Origin: Nicotiana tabacum
Lineage: Eukaryota; Streptophyta; Magnoliopsida; Solanales; Solanaceae
NCBI RefSeq assembly: GCF_000715075.1
Contig: NC_134089.1
Span: 104,415,157-104,479,156, forward strand
Reading direction: 5' to 3'
Length of the DNA: 64,000 nucleotides
This document shows positions 46,968 through 59,060 of this stretch, piece after piece. Each line of letters begins with the position of its first letter. The stretch's first letter is position 1. Under the pieces are notes generated by a model, which saw only the letters and a program-made list of their open reading frames with translations, was not told the origin of the DNA and did no database searches. The position numbers and the translations under genes were made by a program.

Positions 46968-48316
46968 TGTAACGACCCGACTGGTCATTTTGAGCAATTA
47001 CGGCCGATTCTGTAATTTGAGGTCACGAGCAGCTCCATATTATGTGTATCGACTTGCGTGCATGTTTGGATTCTGTTTCCGTATGAACCGGAGTCGAATT
47101 GCAAGAAAGAATCTAGTTTTGGAAGCTTAAGCGGTGAGAATTTGACCAGAACTTGACTTTCGAGTAAACAACTCCGTAAGGAGTTTTGGATGATGTAGTA
47201 GCTTTGTATGGTGATTTTTGACTTAGGCGTGCGTTTAGATTCGGACTTGGAGGCCCGTAGGGTAATTTGAGGTATTTCTGCGAAAGTTGGAAACGTTGAA
47301 GTTTGAAAAATGGAGTGGTTTGACCGAGAATTGAATTTTGTATTATCTAGGTTGGAATGTGATTCTAAAAGTTGGAACTCCATTATGTCATTTGGAACTT
47401 GCCTACAAAATTTAGTGTCGTTTGGAGTTGATTTAATATGGTTTGGACGCTTGGTTGCAATTCTAGAAATTCTTGAAGTTCATAGTGATTTTCATGCATT
47501 TTGGCATCCGATTCATGGTTCTAGAGGTTATTTTGGTGTCCCCGGTGGCGCAATCGAGTTCGTGTTATGTGTTCAGACCTGTGTGGGTGTTTGGTTTGGA
47601 GCCTCGAGGGCTCGGATGAGTTTCCAGCGCGTTTTGAAGAAAGTTTCGATCTGCTGTTTTCTGATGTCGCATTTGCGAGTTATGGGTTGCATTTGCAACC
47701 ACCGCTTTTGCGGACAGTGAATCGCTCTTGGAAAAAAGGCTGGGTCTTGTAGGCTTCACATTTGTGAAGCCAGACTCGAAAATGCGAAAACCATCTAGGC
47801 AAGGGAAGTTCGCAATTGCGAACATTTGGGCCACTTTTGCGAAGGCCCTTCTTCGCATTTGCGAAGTATTTCATCGCAATTAAGATAGAGACAGGGTAGC
47901 TCAGGCTTCACATTTGCGAAGTATTCTTTACTTTTGCAAGTTTGAATTTGCGAACCCAGTGTCAGAAATCCAACATCTGCAACCAACTAAACGCTGGGCA
48001 ATCCGAATCTTAGCTTTATTTTTCCATATTTTGAACCCTAAGTCCGAGAGTGGACAATTTTGAGAGAGGATTTTCATACCAAATCATTGGTAAGTGTCTC
48101 TAATCAATTTCCAACTATATTTTGTGATTATATCTTAGATTTAAATTAAAATTTATGAGAATCTAAAAGAAAATTTGGGAAAAATTGTAAAGTCTTTCAA
48201 AATGTGAAATAATGATTTGAAGGACCAAATGGTATCGGAATTTGATAATTTTTGTATGGGTGAATTCGTACCGGAATGTGTATTCATTATTTTTAAATTT
48301 TGTTGGGTTCTGAGGT
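46968..48316 (+). mobile_element. element A 3' LTR, first part
   Basis: Starts TGTAACGACCCGACTGGTC and follows the 5' LTR to about its position 22435 (GGGTTCTGAG). There element D is inserted, and the rest of the LTR should lie beyond the window. The TCGCAAATGCGA-like cluster is at about 47665-47930. Confidence 0.85.
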
Positions 48317-51129
48317 TGTAACGTCCCCGTGTGATGTATTATGACTTATGTAAATCGTTGGTTTTGGTTTTCAAGGTAATCAGAATGAATTTGGAAGAAC
48401 AGTTCTCAGTTTGAAGCTTGAAATTTGAAAGGTTTGACAGAGATTTGACTTGTTGGTATATAATCTCGGATAGGAATTTTTATGATTTGGTTAGCTTCGT
48501 TAGGTGATTTGGGACTTAGGAGTTAGATCAGAATGCATTTTGGAGGTCCGTAGAAGGTTTAGGCTTGAATTGGCGAAATTGAGATTTTGGCGTTTTCCGG
48601 TTAATAGGTGAGATTTTGATTTAGGGGTCGGAATGGAATTCTGGAAGTTGCAGTAGTTTTGTGGTGGCATTTGGGATGTGTATGCAAAATTTCAGGTCAT
48701 TCGGACATGGTTTGGTATACTTTTTGATCGAAAGAGTAATTCGGAAGATTTTGGAAACTTCGGCTTGAATCCGATGTATTTTGGGTGATTCGATGTTTGA
48801 GGTGTTTTGAAAATTTGTACAAGTTTGAATGGTGGTATGTGACTTGTTTGTGCCTTTGGTTGAGGTCCCGGGGGCCTCGGGGTGATTCCAGATGTGTGAC
48901 GGAAGAACTTGGAATGGAGTTTTGCGCATTTGGGTTTCTATCCGCACCTGTGGTTGGGAGGCCACAGGTGCGATGATTGCAGAAGCGGAAGGAAGCCGCA
49001 GATGCGACCAAGAGGAAACTCTTTAGGATTCGCAGAAGCAGTGAAGTGGGCGCACCTGCGATAGCGCATGTGCGAGTTTTTAATCGCAGATGTGGAGATT
49101 GTCATTTTAATGAAAACCGCAGATGCGGTGGAATAGTTGCAGAAGCGGAAAAAGGATAGCAGGTGCGAGAATACCTGGGTCAGAAAGTATATAATGTTCC
49201 TTCGCAAATTTTTTCTAAGTTCTCCATTTTTGAAGACGGGAAGCTAGCTAGGGCAGTGAATTCAAGGGAAAATCGAAGAGAATCAATTGGGTAAGTTCCC
49301 TGAGCTTCATTACTCATGATTATGATCATTTTTCCATTGTTTCATCATGGTATTAGTGGAAACTAAGGAAGAAAATTGAGGGATTAAGGCTTGAGATTAA
49401 GAGACATTTGAGTGGGGATTTGAGGGGCCAATTGAGGTCCGATTTTGATATTCTTGATATGTATAGATTCGTGGGAGGATGAGGATTCTATTGATGTCAA
49501 TTTTGTCGGATTTCGAGGCATGGGCCCAGGGGCCGGGTTTGAGCAATTTCGGGATTGTTTATGTAAATTGGATATTTTCGAGTGGGCTTTGTTCCTTTAG
49601 CATATTTTAATGGTTATGTACTGATTGTGGCTAGATTTGGAGCATTCGGAGGTCGGTTCGTGAGGGAAAAGGTATCGTGGGCTAGAGTTTGGACTGGATT
49701 GAGGTGAGTAATGATTTTAAATGATGTCCTAAAGGTATAAAACCCCAGATTGCACATCATTGTGCTATATTGAGGTGACACACACACTAGATGACGAGCG
49801 TAGGGTCGTGCACTGTTGGGGATTGTGACATAGTCCGTCCCAAATGACTATTTTACCATATATTTGACTGAAATCTATTTGCTATCATCATGTTTTGGGC
49901 TGAATGCCATATATGGGCTTCGTGCCAACTATTTGAACCCTTAAAGGATTTTTATTGTTATTTCCTCACTATCTTGACTTTATACTTGAACTCAGTCATG
50001 CTATATTTCACAATTTTCATAACTCAGCCATGTTTACGCTGTTTTAATATATCAAATGATATTTCAAATAATATATTTGGGGCTGAGCATCATGTTTTAC
50101 TATTGCCCGAGTGGCTTATGTGATTTTGACTGAGTAAGGCCAAGGGTCTGTGTTGTGAGAATACTTTTGGGTCGGGTTGCACGCCGCAACAATGATACAC
50201 TGATTATGATTATGAGGCCGAGGGCCTGAGATTTGTACGCCACGAGGTGGCTTGTTGATATGAGGCCGAGAGCCTAGTGATGATGCCACGAGATGGCTTG
50301 ATATTGCGCTTGGGCCGAAAGGGGCCCCTCCAGGAGTCTGCACACCCCCAATGAGTGCGGGTACCCATTGTGATGTGAGATATAGCCCGAGGGGCTGGTA
50401 TTGTTGACATTGTGCCCGAGGGGCAATCTTTTATGTGCTTATCTGTCTTATTTGTCTATCATTTACCTGTTTAACTATGTATTGGTGCCCGAAAGGCAGA
50501 TTTTCTGTGCTTATCTGTTCTAATTGCCTTGCATTCAATTGCTTAACTGTTAAAAATTCATTTTTAAAGAAGTTTAAACTGATCTAAGGTGCTTTAAGAG
50601 ATTTCACATCTTCATTGCTTTCTTACTTGTTTTGTACTACTCTATACAACATGTTGATGTACTTTTTGTGATTTCCTATCACTCAATCTTTATTTATGAT
50701 TATTACTCACTGAGTTGGAGTACTCACTTTACTCCCTGCACCTTGTGTGCAGATTCAGGAATTTCTGAACCCGGTAGAGGGTATTGGTTGATCAGAGGTA
50801 GAGTCATCGGAGTTTAGCAAGGTAGTTGCCGGCGTTCGCAGTACTGCTTTTCTCCCTCTTGATTTCATTAGATTGTATTTAGTACATTTCAGACTTTTCC
50901 GTTGTATTTAGACCCTACTAGATGCTCGTGTCTTGTGACACCCCGATGTCAGGCTGTATTTATTTCCGCACTTGTTTTATTTTGCTAAATCTATACTTGG
51001 GGATTTATCCTTATAAATGACTTAAATTGACTTATCAAATTGTTAAAACTGAATTTGGGAATTATGTTGGGCTGGCCTTGTCTTCACGAGAGGCACTATC
51101 ACGATCGTGTCCGATTTGGGGTTGTGACA
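48317..51129 (+). mobile_element. element D 5' LTR
   Basis: Starts TGTAACGTCCCCGTGTG and ends TTGTGACA, 2813 bp. It matches the split 3' LTR at 58402-59060 and 63064-64000. It contains an ACCGCAGATGCGG / GCAGAAGCGG cluster (about 48945-49165) and GAGGCCGAGRGCCT-type repeats (about 50213-50310). Confidence 0.88.
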
Positions 51130-51132
51130 AGT

Positions 51133-51145
51133 TGGTATCAGAACC
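51133..51145 (+). promoter_or_regulatory. element D primer binding site
   Basis: TGGTATCAGAACC, initiator tRNA-Met type with one change, lies three bases after the LTR. Confidence 0.85.
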
Positions 51146-51177
51146 TAGGTTACATAGGTCTCACGAGTCATGGCAGG

Positions 51178-54158
51178 TGTCACACCTCCTTTTTCCGCAC
51201 CCGCGAGGGTACAAGGGAGTTTTTTCCAATTAAAGGACGATCGAAACGGGATTGGTTTATTTATTTCAGAGTCACCACTTGGGAGATTTAGGGTGTCCCA
51301 AGTCACCAATTTTAATCCCGAATCGTGGAAAAGAATGACTCCATATTACAGTCTGCGTACCAGAAATCCGGATAAGGAATTCTGTTAACCCGGGAGAAGG
51401 TGTTAGGCATTCCCGAGTTCCGTGGTACTAGCACGGTCGCTCAACTGTTATATTCGACTTGATTATCTGATTTTATACAAATATGAACCTATGTGCAAAA
51501 TTTAACTTTTAATCGCTTTTATCATTTACCGTTACTTTTATCAAAGAATTGCAACATCGTGGAAAACACACCTCAAACCACGTTACAATCAATGTACCCG
51601 TGGTTAGAGCTACGTTTCAACTCTGTTGAGATTGGGATTTGGGTCACATAAATGTGCACCCGAGTTTAGGAAAGTAACTTTATTAAATGCGCGCCTAAAG
51701 CAACTAGCGTATTGTTATTTTGGGAAAGACCGTGAAATTCGCTAAACAGCATGCCCCGAATTCCAAGTATTTTAGTATATACATTTAGAGGGCCCCGCAG
51801 CTTGTGCATTTTTGTTGGTCGAGGCTCGTCTCATTCATCATTTTAAAAGGAATTTGCAACGTCATGGAAATGCATCTCAGACCACGTCACAATCAATGTA
51901 CCCGTAATTAGAGACACATTTCGATTCCGTTGAGACTTGGATTTGGGTCGCATAAATGTGCACCCGAGTTTAAGAAAGTAATTTAGTTAAAGGCGCGCCT
52001 AACGCGACTAACGTATCATTTATTTTGGGAAGGCCATGAAACTCGCTAAACGACACATTCCGAAGTCTACGTATTTTTTTAATATATATATCTATGAGGG
52101 CCCCGCAATTTGTCCCTTTTATTTGGCGAGGCTCGTCTCATTTTTATTTATTTATTTTTCAAAAGAAAAAGGATAAGGCTAAAATAACTACATTTTGGCT
52201 TCTTTGCGAGGCCATGGGTTGTAAATTGAACTTATTTGATGAAACGAGCATTTTTCCGCGGAATTAAAATTGCTACTATAATTTCAACATTTACTACCAC
52301 ATGTATAAGCAACTATTAAGACAAACTAAAATAATTAACACCTTTCCCCTATTATGACAAATATTTGGATAACAACAATCTAAACATGAAGAAGCAAAAA
52401 TGTCAAATAACTACTTGAAGCAAACGAAACAAAGGAAAAAGACGTTCACGGCCAAATTTCAATACCATACGGAGTTAATTAACAAAAATAGCCATTCGCA
52501 AACATCATGTATATATGTCTCGCTCAATTCGCGCACTATCCGCATGAACTAGGATGGTATCCTAAAACATCACATATACATATTACTAACAAAAAATATG
52601 AGGTACACAGACAGAGATGACCTACTTGAGATTAACGTCCGATGCGTTGGACCTGCGACGAAACCTCGGACAACAACCTCGACGTACCGGACCTCGACGA
52701 ACCAAAGGCGACCTCAACGGACCTCACCCCGAACCGAACTTCTGGTCTACCTTTTCGAACTTTTTACGGTTAAGCTTCAGCTGGTGTGTGTGTGTGTTTT
52801 TTTCGGTCAGTCATGGCGAGGAGGGAGGGTCGCTCAATACTGGACGTTGCAGGCAGTCGTTTGGACGTGGGGGTGCGACTGGATGGTCACCTTGGGCAGT
52901 GACGACGCAGCAGGAGCTGGGCTTCATTTGTGGTCGACGAAGGGAGTTCAGACAGGAGGATGGTCGACTGTTGGTGGGTTGTTGACGGAGGTGGTGTTTG
53001 CTAGACTGCTTGGGCAGTGACGACGTGAGGGAGTGGGTAATGACGGGTGAGGCAGCTGGAGGTGGAAGGGTCGTGGTGGTTTTGGGTAGGTTTGACGATA
53101 GTTTAGGGTGGTGGTCTGAGCAGTGGTCGACGGAGAAGCTGGACGGGATGGACAGAGGGAGTGATCGTTTTTTGGGTAGGGTTGTTGCTGGTGGTTCGCT
53201 GGAGGGGTCGTGGTCTGGTAGTCGTTTGCCGGGCTGCTTGGGCAGCAACGATCGATGGGCAGTGGTTAATGGCTGGAGCGTGGGGGGGCTTGCTGGTTCC
53301 GATGGAGTGCTGGTTGAGGGACAGTGACGACGGTGTCTGGTTTTTTGGAGTAGGGTTTTCTTGTTCTTCTTCTCTTGGAGAAGATGAACAGTGCTCGTTC
53401 CTCCAAAATTTTCAAAGTCCCCCCCCTTTCCTTCTGTGTTTGCCCGTGTATTTGATACCCAATGCCAAGAAAAATGAGCCCCACGCGTGGTGGGGTTCAA
53501 GACTTGTGTCCCCCACGCGTGGTGGGGTTCCCTGTGTGTCGTTTTCCGTCCGTGTTCCCCACGCGTGTCCCCCACGTGTGGTGGACTCGGATTATTGTGG
53601 GCTAGGTCCGAAAATTAGGCCTGAAACCGGGTAGTTTGAACCCGAATATTATTCTTTTGCCCGGACCCGAGAATAAGAACACGACGTTGCTCAACTAATC
53701 CTATGTAAGCAAAAATAACTACCAAAAATAAGACTAATATTTAAAACAACTATATCTTTTTTAATAATTTTTTTCAAGATTAAAATAGCTACAAAATATT
53801 AATAAAACTACTTTTTATAATTTTTTTTATATAAAGATAAAATATAAAGTAATATTTTTTGTATTAAAATGACTACAAAACATTAATAGAACTATATTTT
53901 TTGGTAATTTTCGAAATTATGTAAAGTACAAAATAAGGTACTATTTTTTGTATTTTTCAAGTTTATGAGAAATACATAAACTAAAAATTTATATATATAT
54001 ATTTTTGTAGTAATTTAATTTATATATATATTTTTTGTAATTTTTCTTTTTGCAACGAAATAAAGCAAAAATAGTCAAAATAGGTATATTAGACCTAAAT
54101 TACATATTTATGCTAAAAATGTGAAAATTCTCGGGGAGGGTCAAAAATCATGTGTCTA
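51178..54158 (-). mobile_element. Tat/Ogre-like solo LTR (copy F) with perfect 5-bp target duplication
   Basis: GCAGG occurs at 51173-51177 and 54159-54163, exactly flanking the unit. The low-coordinate edge TGTCACACCTCCTTTTT is the complement of the end of copy E, and the high edge ends ATCATGTGTCTA. Only one LTR is present, so it is a solo LTR left by recombination. CCCCACGCGTGG palindromes recur at about 53479-53585. A Pro/Ser/Thr-rich minus-strand frame of 254 residues (52811-53575) lies in the LTR sense direction; I do not recognise it. It interrupts the leader of element D. Confidence 0.85.
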
Positions 54159-57100
54159 GCAGGTTTAGTCGAGTCTCGCGGATCGGCACAGAGACGTCTG
54201 TATTTATCCTTGAGAGGCTGCAAAACCTTTAGGAAAAGCTTCATATTCTTGAAATTATTATCGTGCGTTCTTGATTCAGCTTGAAATATAACTCTTTGAA
54301 TTCTTTCCACGTGTTCGTATGCACACATGAGCGCTCGGTATCAAATGTGCATCAATGGCTTGTGATTCCCTGATCTAGGGGCGAGATGTGATCTCTGTGT
54401 GTTGATGTTGGGTCAGTCTGGAGGACTCGAGTCCAGATTTTTTCCTGTAGCTTGAGCCCTGAGCTGTTGATTGCATAAGCGTGTGTTTCTGGATCCATAT
54501 GTTCTGTTGTGTCCCTATTAGGGAGGTGATGACTGGATAGTTACGTGATGAGTGTGATATGACTACAAGATGTATTCATATGATTTGGAAGCGAAGAGAA
54601 GGGTCTGCTGGAAGATAGAAGAACTATTAGGTGTTCGATTTTCATCTTGATTGGAGGTATAACCCCAAGTTATGGGTGTGTGAAGAATCCTTCTGTGTTT
54701 TCTAGTTGGGGAATGAGGTGGATTTCACGTTGCAATATGGGTTCAGACTTAGGAAGATTAAGTGACTGCGTAATATTTGTGACAGTGGAAGGCCTACAGA
54801 AATATTTGTTAGAGGCAAAGCAGGTGGGTTATCTCCTGCGAAGTGTTCTGAGGTTGTATGATCCTTATGTTGTCTGTTAGAAGATCTTATTTACAAGTGA
54901 AATATAAGTGATGAAATTTAAATTTGGGTAGCTTAAGAGAGTGGGCTTGACTGTTGTGAGGATGAACCCGAGATTTGTAGAAGATTTAAAGTACCAGATG
55001 GTCTTTGTTTCATGATCTTATGAAGGATTGAATTTAAATCTCACTACGGTATCATGGCAATAATAGAGTATACGCGTTATGAGTTATTGTGTATGTGTTT
55101 TGATCTATGGCTTCGAACCAAGTGGGGGAGTCTGCTATTGATTAGGTGATTGCGTGGTTAGGTGCTATGCTGGTTCCAGTTTAAGGCATGTGGGTGAGTC
55201 GGTTATGGCTTACGGAGATTAAGATCGCAGATGGCTCAAGTAAAGGAGAACTTTGACAAAGGTTATATTATTATTCATAGGTGTATGAGAATCACAGAAT
55301 GTTTTGAGTGGTTATTGGTAAGGGTGTGCAGTGCCTAGAATAAGAAGTTGCTTGGTTGCATTAAGGTGAGGTTACATTCTGCGGTGTTGGAGTGCTGATG
55401 AGGCACAGGTTGTTTAATTCGTTTGAGCAGGCTAATTGCAGTTTGAGTATAGTGGATAACTCTCAAAATGGTTCTAACATGTTCAATATGTTGTAATAAT
55501 TGGAGATTTCAGGTTGTATTTTTGGCCAGAAGATGAGGTTTGCCTCGGAGGGTGTCAAGGTTTGTGGCATTTCTATATCAACTATGGGATTCTATATATA
55601 TCGGTATCAGGAAGGTGAAGGTAAGGGCTTTGGATTCATAGGGAGTCTCTTCGGAGTGGGTATTTTGAGCATGATGCTTTTGGGAAAAATTTAGGAGAGT
55701 ACTCAGCGGCTTATGAGCCTTAGACGATATGGCTTTATGCTTGGGACTAGTGTGGTGAGTCTGGGTTGAAGAATGGTGGTGTTATAGCAATAAGGAGTAT
55801 CAAGTTAAAGGTAAATCAGAAGGAACTTAGATAGATGAGATAGCTTGGTAGTAGGCCTGATCGGTAAGGTAGGGATATGATTATTTCCTTGGGTGCTTAT
55901 GAGGTAATGAGTTTCTATAGGTGTTTCACGACAATGCTCTTGGGTTGTACTGGCCTGCATAGCTTGGTTGGATTAGAAGGATTCAGTCCTAACATATTTG
56001 GTTTTGTGCAAAAGGGGACTCGGAGAGTTCTTGATGATTTCTACCATGGATTGGGGTGTGTATTTCCTACTAGCATGAGGAGCATGTGATGTATAGTGAT
56101 TTCTTCCAGATAGACTCAATGGAAAGTTATTGGTTGGTTGAGTACATAGTCTCTTGTGGCTCGGAAGGGGATACGAAGTTCTCATGATTATCCTAGGACG
56201 GTATGGTTTATGTGGTATGTGGTGTAGGCTTGAGATTTGCATGTGTAAGATCTTGGTTCAGTTCTAAAGGGAAGGTCATAAAAATCCTCAGGCAGCGGGC
56301 AGCTTCAGATAATTAGAGAAATGAGCTTCAGATAATTATGCAAATGACCTTCCGATGATTAAGGAAATGGTATTGCTAGTTGGGGTGATTTGACGAGGGT
56401 ATATGTTCCAGAAAAAGACAATGTGATTAAGTTGATGGTACTTCGGTAGTGTTGCGACACTCTCTTGTTGGATCGACTACTGATATTCGAGTTTGCTTGG
56501 TGGCACAGAAGAACTATAAGAGTACCTCTCATGGAATGATTGGGTATCGGTGGTGTATTGTATATCCGGATGGCGGAATTGAGATCAGGTATGGTGATTC
56601 GTGTGCTATATGGATCTGGAGACGGGAAGTTCTCATAAACAGGTTGTGTTATGGTTGTGGGACGTATGTATCAGTGCTATATAGTGACTATCAAGGTTTG
56701 GAGACCCGAGTTGATCTTTTGCTGCATGGTAGGTTAGATAATTATGTAATATTGGGTACAGACTAGTTGTCTCTGTATCATGTTATTCTGGACTATTGCG
56801 CTAAGGCAACGCTATTGGCTATGCCGGGAATGCCATGGATTAAGTGGTGAGGTTTGACAAGTTATGTTCTCAGCAGGGCGATTTTATATTTCGATGACCC
56901 AGCGGATGGTTGGGAAGGGTTGTCTTGCCTATTTGGCCTTCGTGATGGATGTCAGTGCAGAGACTCCTACCATTGATTCAGTTCCGGTGGTGAGAGACTG
57001 TTCGAATGTGTTTCTTATGGTCGGGCATGTCATCGGATGGGGTTGTTGATTTTGGTATTGATTTGGTGTCGGGCACTGTAGCGTATGGCACCAGCGGGGT

Positions 57101-58401
57101 TACAGGAGTTGAAGGATCAACTTTAGGAACTCCTTGATAAGGGTTCATTGGTAGACCTATATGGATGTATGTTCTGCATCGAGATGGCTTTGTTGACTTC
57201 GAGTTGCCATTAGTAAGGGATGTGTTGATTCAATTGTTATTGAGCTATTACTGTTCTGAGAGGATATATAAGTTACCTTTACGTGTCGCGAGACATTGGA
57301 ATTTGTTGGTTATAGGCACATGTGGTGCGGTTTTATTGGGGTTTCATAGTAGAATTCGAGCGAGAAGAGTATTGGGTATTGCTTGGCGGATGGCATATTG
57401 GTTATGTCCTTTCGGGTTGTGTAATGTTATGTCAATTGCTTCGCGGTGATTATGCTGGTTGCTTTGGTTTTAGACATCATATTTCGCATGGTTGTCGATT
57501 TTAAGGATAGTGGCTTGAGGTGTTTCATGTGGACCAGTGTTTGGATGAGGTCACGTATTGGAGCGAAGCTATGTGGAGGTATGATCCTGCGGATTGGATT
57601 CGTGAGTTCTATTTCTACGACGTGTGTCGGGTTCTCAACATTGTGTTGAGGTGGTACTGGGGAACTTACAGTACAGCTCTTTCATTTGAGTCATTTCCAT
57701 GATTTGAGTATGTTCGGATTGTTTCTTATCGGTGCGCAAATTGTGCAAGTTGTGGCTTTAGTTTGTATTGAGGTGTCGTGTTGTCAGAGTAGTGGTGTTG
57801 GATTAAATGAGATAGTTGGAGTCTAGAATGAATACAAACGGATTCGGTTTCAGCATATGGGAAGGATAACATCGAGGTTCGGTTCAGAAATTTGCTATGG
57901 TCCTTGCCAAATGAGAAGTGGCTTCACGAATGGTTGATTTGAGATATAGTTACGGTTTATTGTGTGTTTCATTTATCATTGGCAGTATATGAAAGTGTTG
58001 GGATGAGACTTTAGTTGATAAGATGTTTTCTATCGGTATTCGATTGTTGGGTGCAGCTACTGTGATTAGAAGTTATCACTACAAATGTTTGAGTTATGTG
58101 GTATATCATGTAATTGCACCTGAGGTTGTAGGTATGGGTTATTACAGCTTGTTCAGGCTTATTCAGAGTATAGATGTGATATTCGGATCTTGTGGATGAT
58201 TTCGGAAGTGGAAATGTGGTTTTAAGGTTTATGGGCTAGGCTGGATTATGAAATTTTAGTTACATTGTGTTATCGAACCTATATGAGATAGGGTTATGTG
58301 GGATCACCCCGGGTATGTTCATGGTAAGGCTACAACGATTTGATGGCTTTTGGAACAACTCTGGGCACGTTCGAGGACGAACGTATGTTTAAGTGGGGGG
58401 A
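54159..58401 (+). pseudogene. element D internal region with decayed pol
   Basis: Continues the leader after F (GATCGGCACAGAGACGTCTG at about 54181). Coding remains are faint. The protease segment RVDLLLHGRLDNYVILGTD and LAMPGMPWIKW lies at about 56710-56850. A linker with MVGKGCLAYLAFVMDVS and a reverse transcriptase start VVDFGIDLVSGT follow at about 56890-57080, in changing frames. No catalytic box could be found. The 3' end has CACGTTCGAGGACGAACGTA and the polypurine tract TTTAAGTGGGGGGA, like element A, so A and D are related. Confidence 0.75.
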
Positions 58402-59060
58402 TGTAACGACCCGATGGGTCGTTTTGAGCTTTTGGCACTTTGGTCGCCAGTTCTCGGGCATGACTTGCCCTGTGTGATGTATTATGACTTATGTAAAATG
58501 TTGGTTTTGGTTTTCAGGGTAATCAGAATGAATTTAGAAGAACAGTTCTCATTTTGAAATTTGAAAGGTTTGACCAAGATTTGACTTGTTGGTATATGAT
58601 CTCGGATTGAAAATTTTATGATTTGGCTAGCTCCGTTAGGTGATTTGGGATTTAGGAGCAAGATCAAAATGCATTTTGGAGGTCCGTGGAAGGTTTAGGC
58701 TTGAATTAGCGAAATTGAGATTTTGGCATTTTCCGGTTGATAGGTGAGATTTTGATATAGGGGTCGGAATGGAATTCTGGAAGTTGCAATAGTTACGTGG
58801 TGGCATTTAGGATGTGTGTGCAAAATTTCAGGTCATTGGAATGTGGTTTGATATACTTTTTGATCGAAAGAGTAATTTAGAAGATTTTGGAAGCTGCGGT
58901 TTGAATCCGATGTATTTTGGGTGATTTGATGTTGTTTGAGGTATTTTGAAGATTGATACAAGTTTGAATGGTGGTATGTGACTTGTTTGTGCCTTTGGTT
59001 GAAGTCCCGGGGGCCTCGGGGTGATTCCGGATAGGTGATGAAAGAACTTGGAATGGCGTT
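58402..59060 (+). mobile_element. element D 3' LTR, first part
   Basis: Starts TGTAACGACCCGATGGG. From about 58470 it matches the 5' LTR from 48328. It has an extra ~55 bases near the start (GGTCGTTTTGAGCTTTTGGC onwards) that the 5' LTR lacks. Broken by solo LTR E at 59061. Confidence 0.85.
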
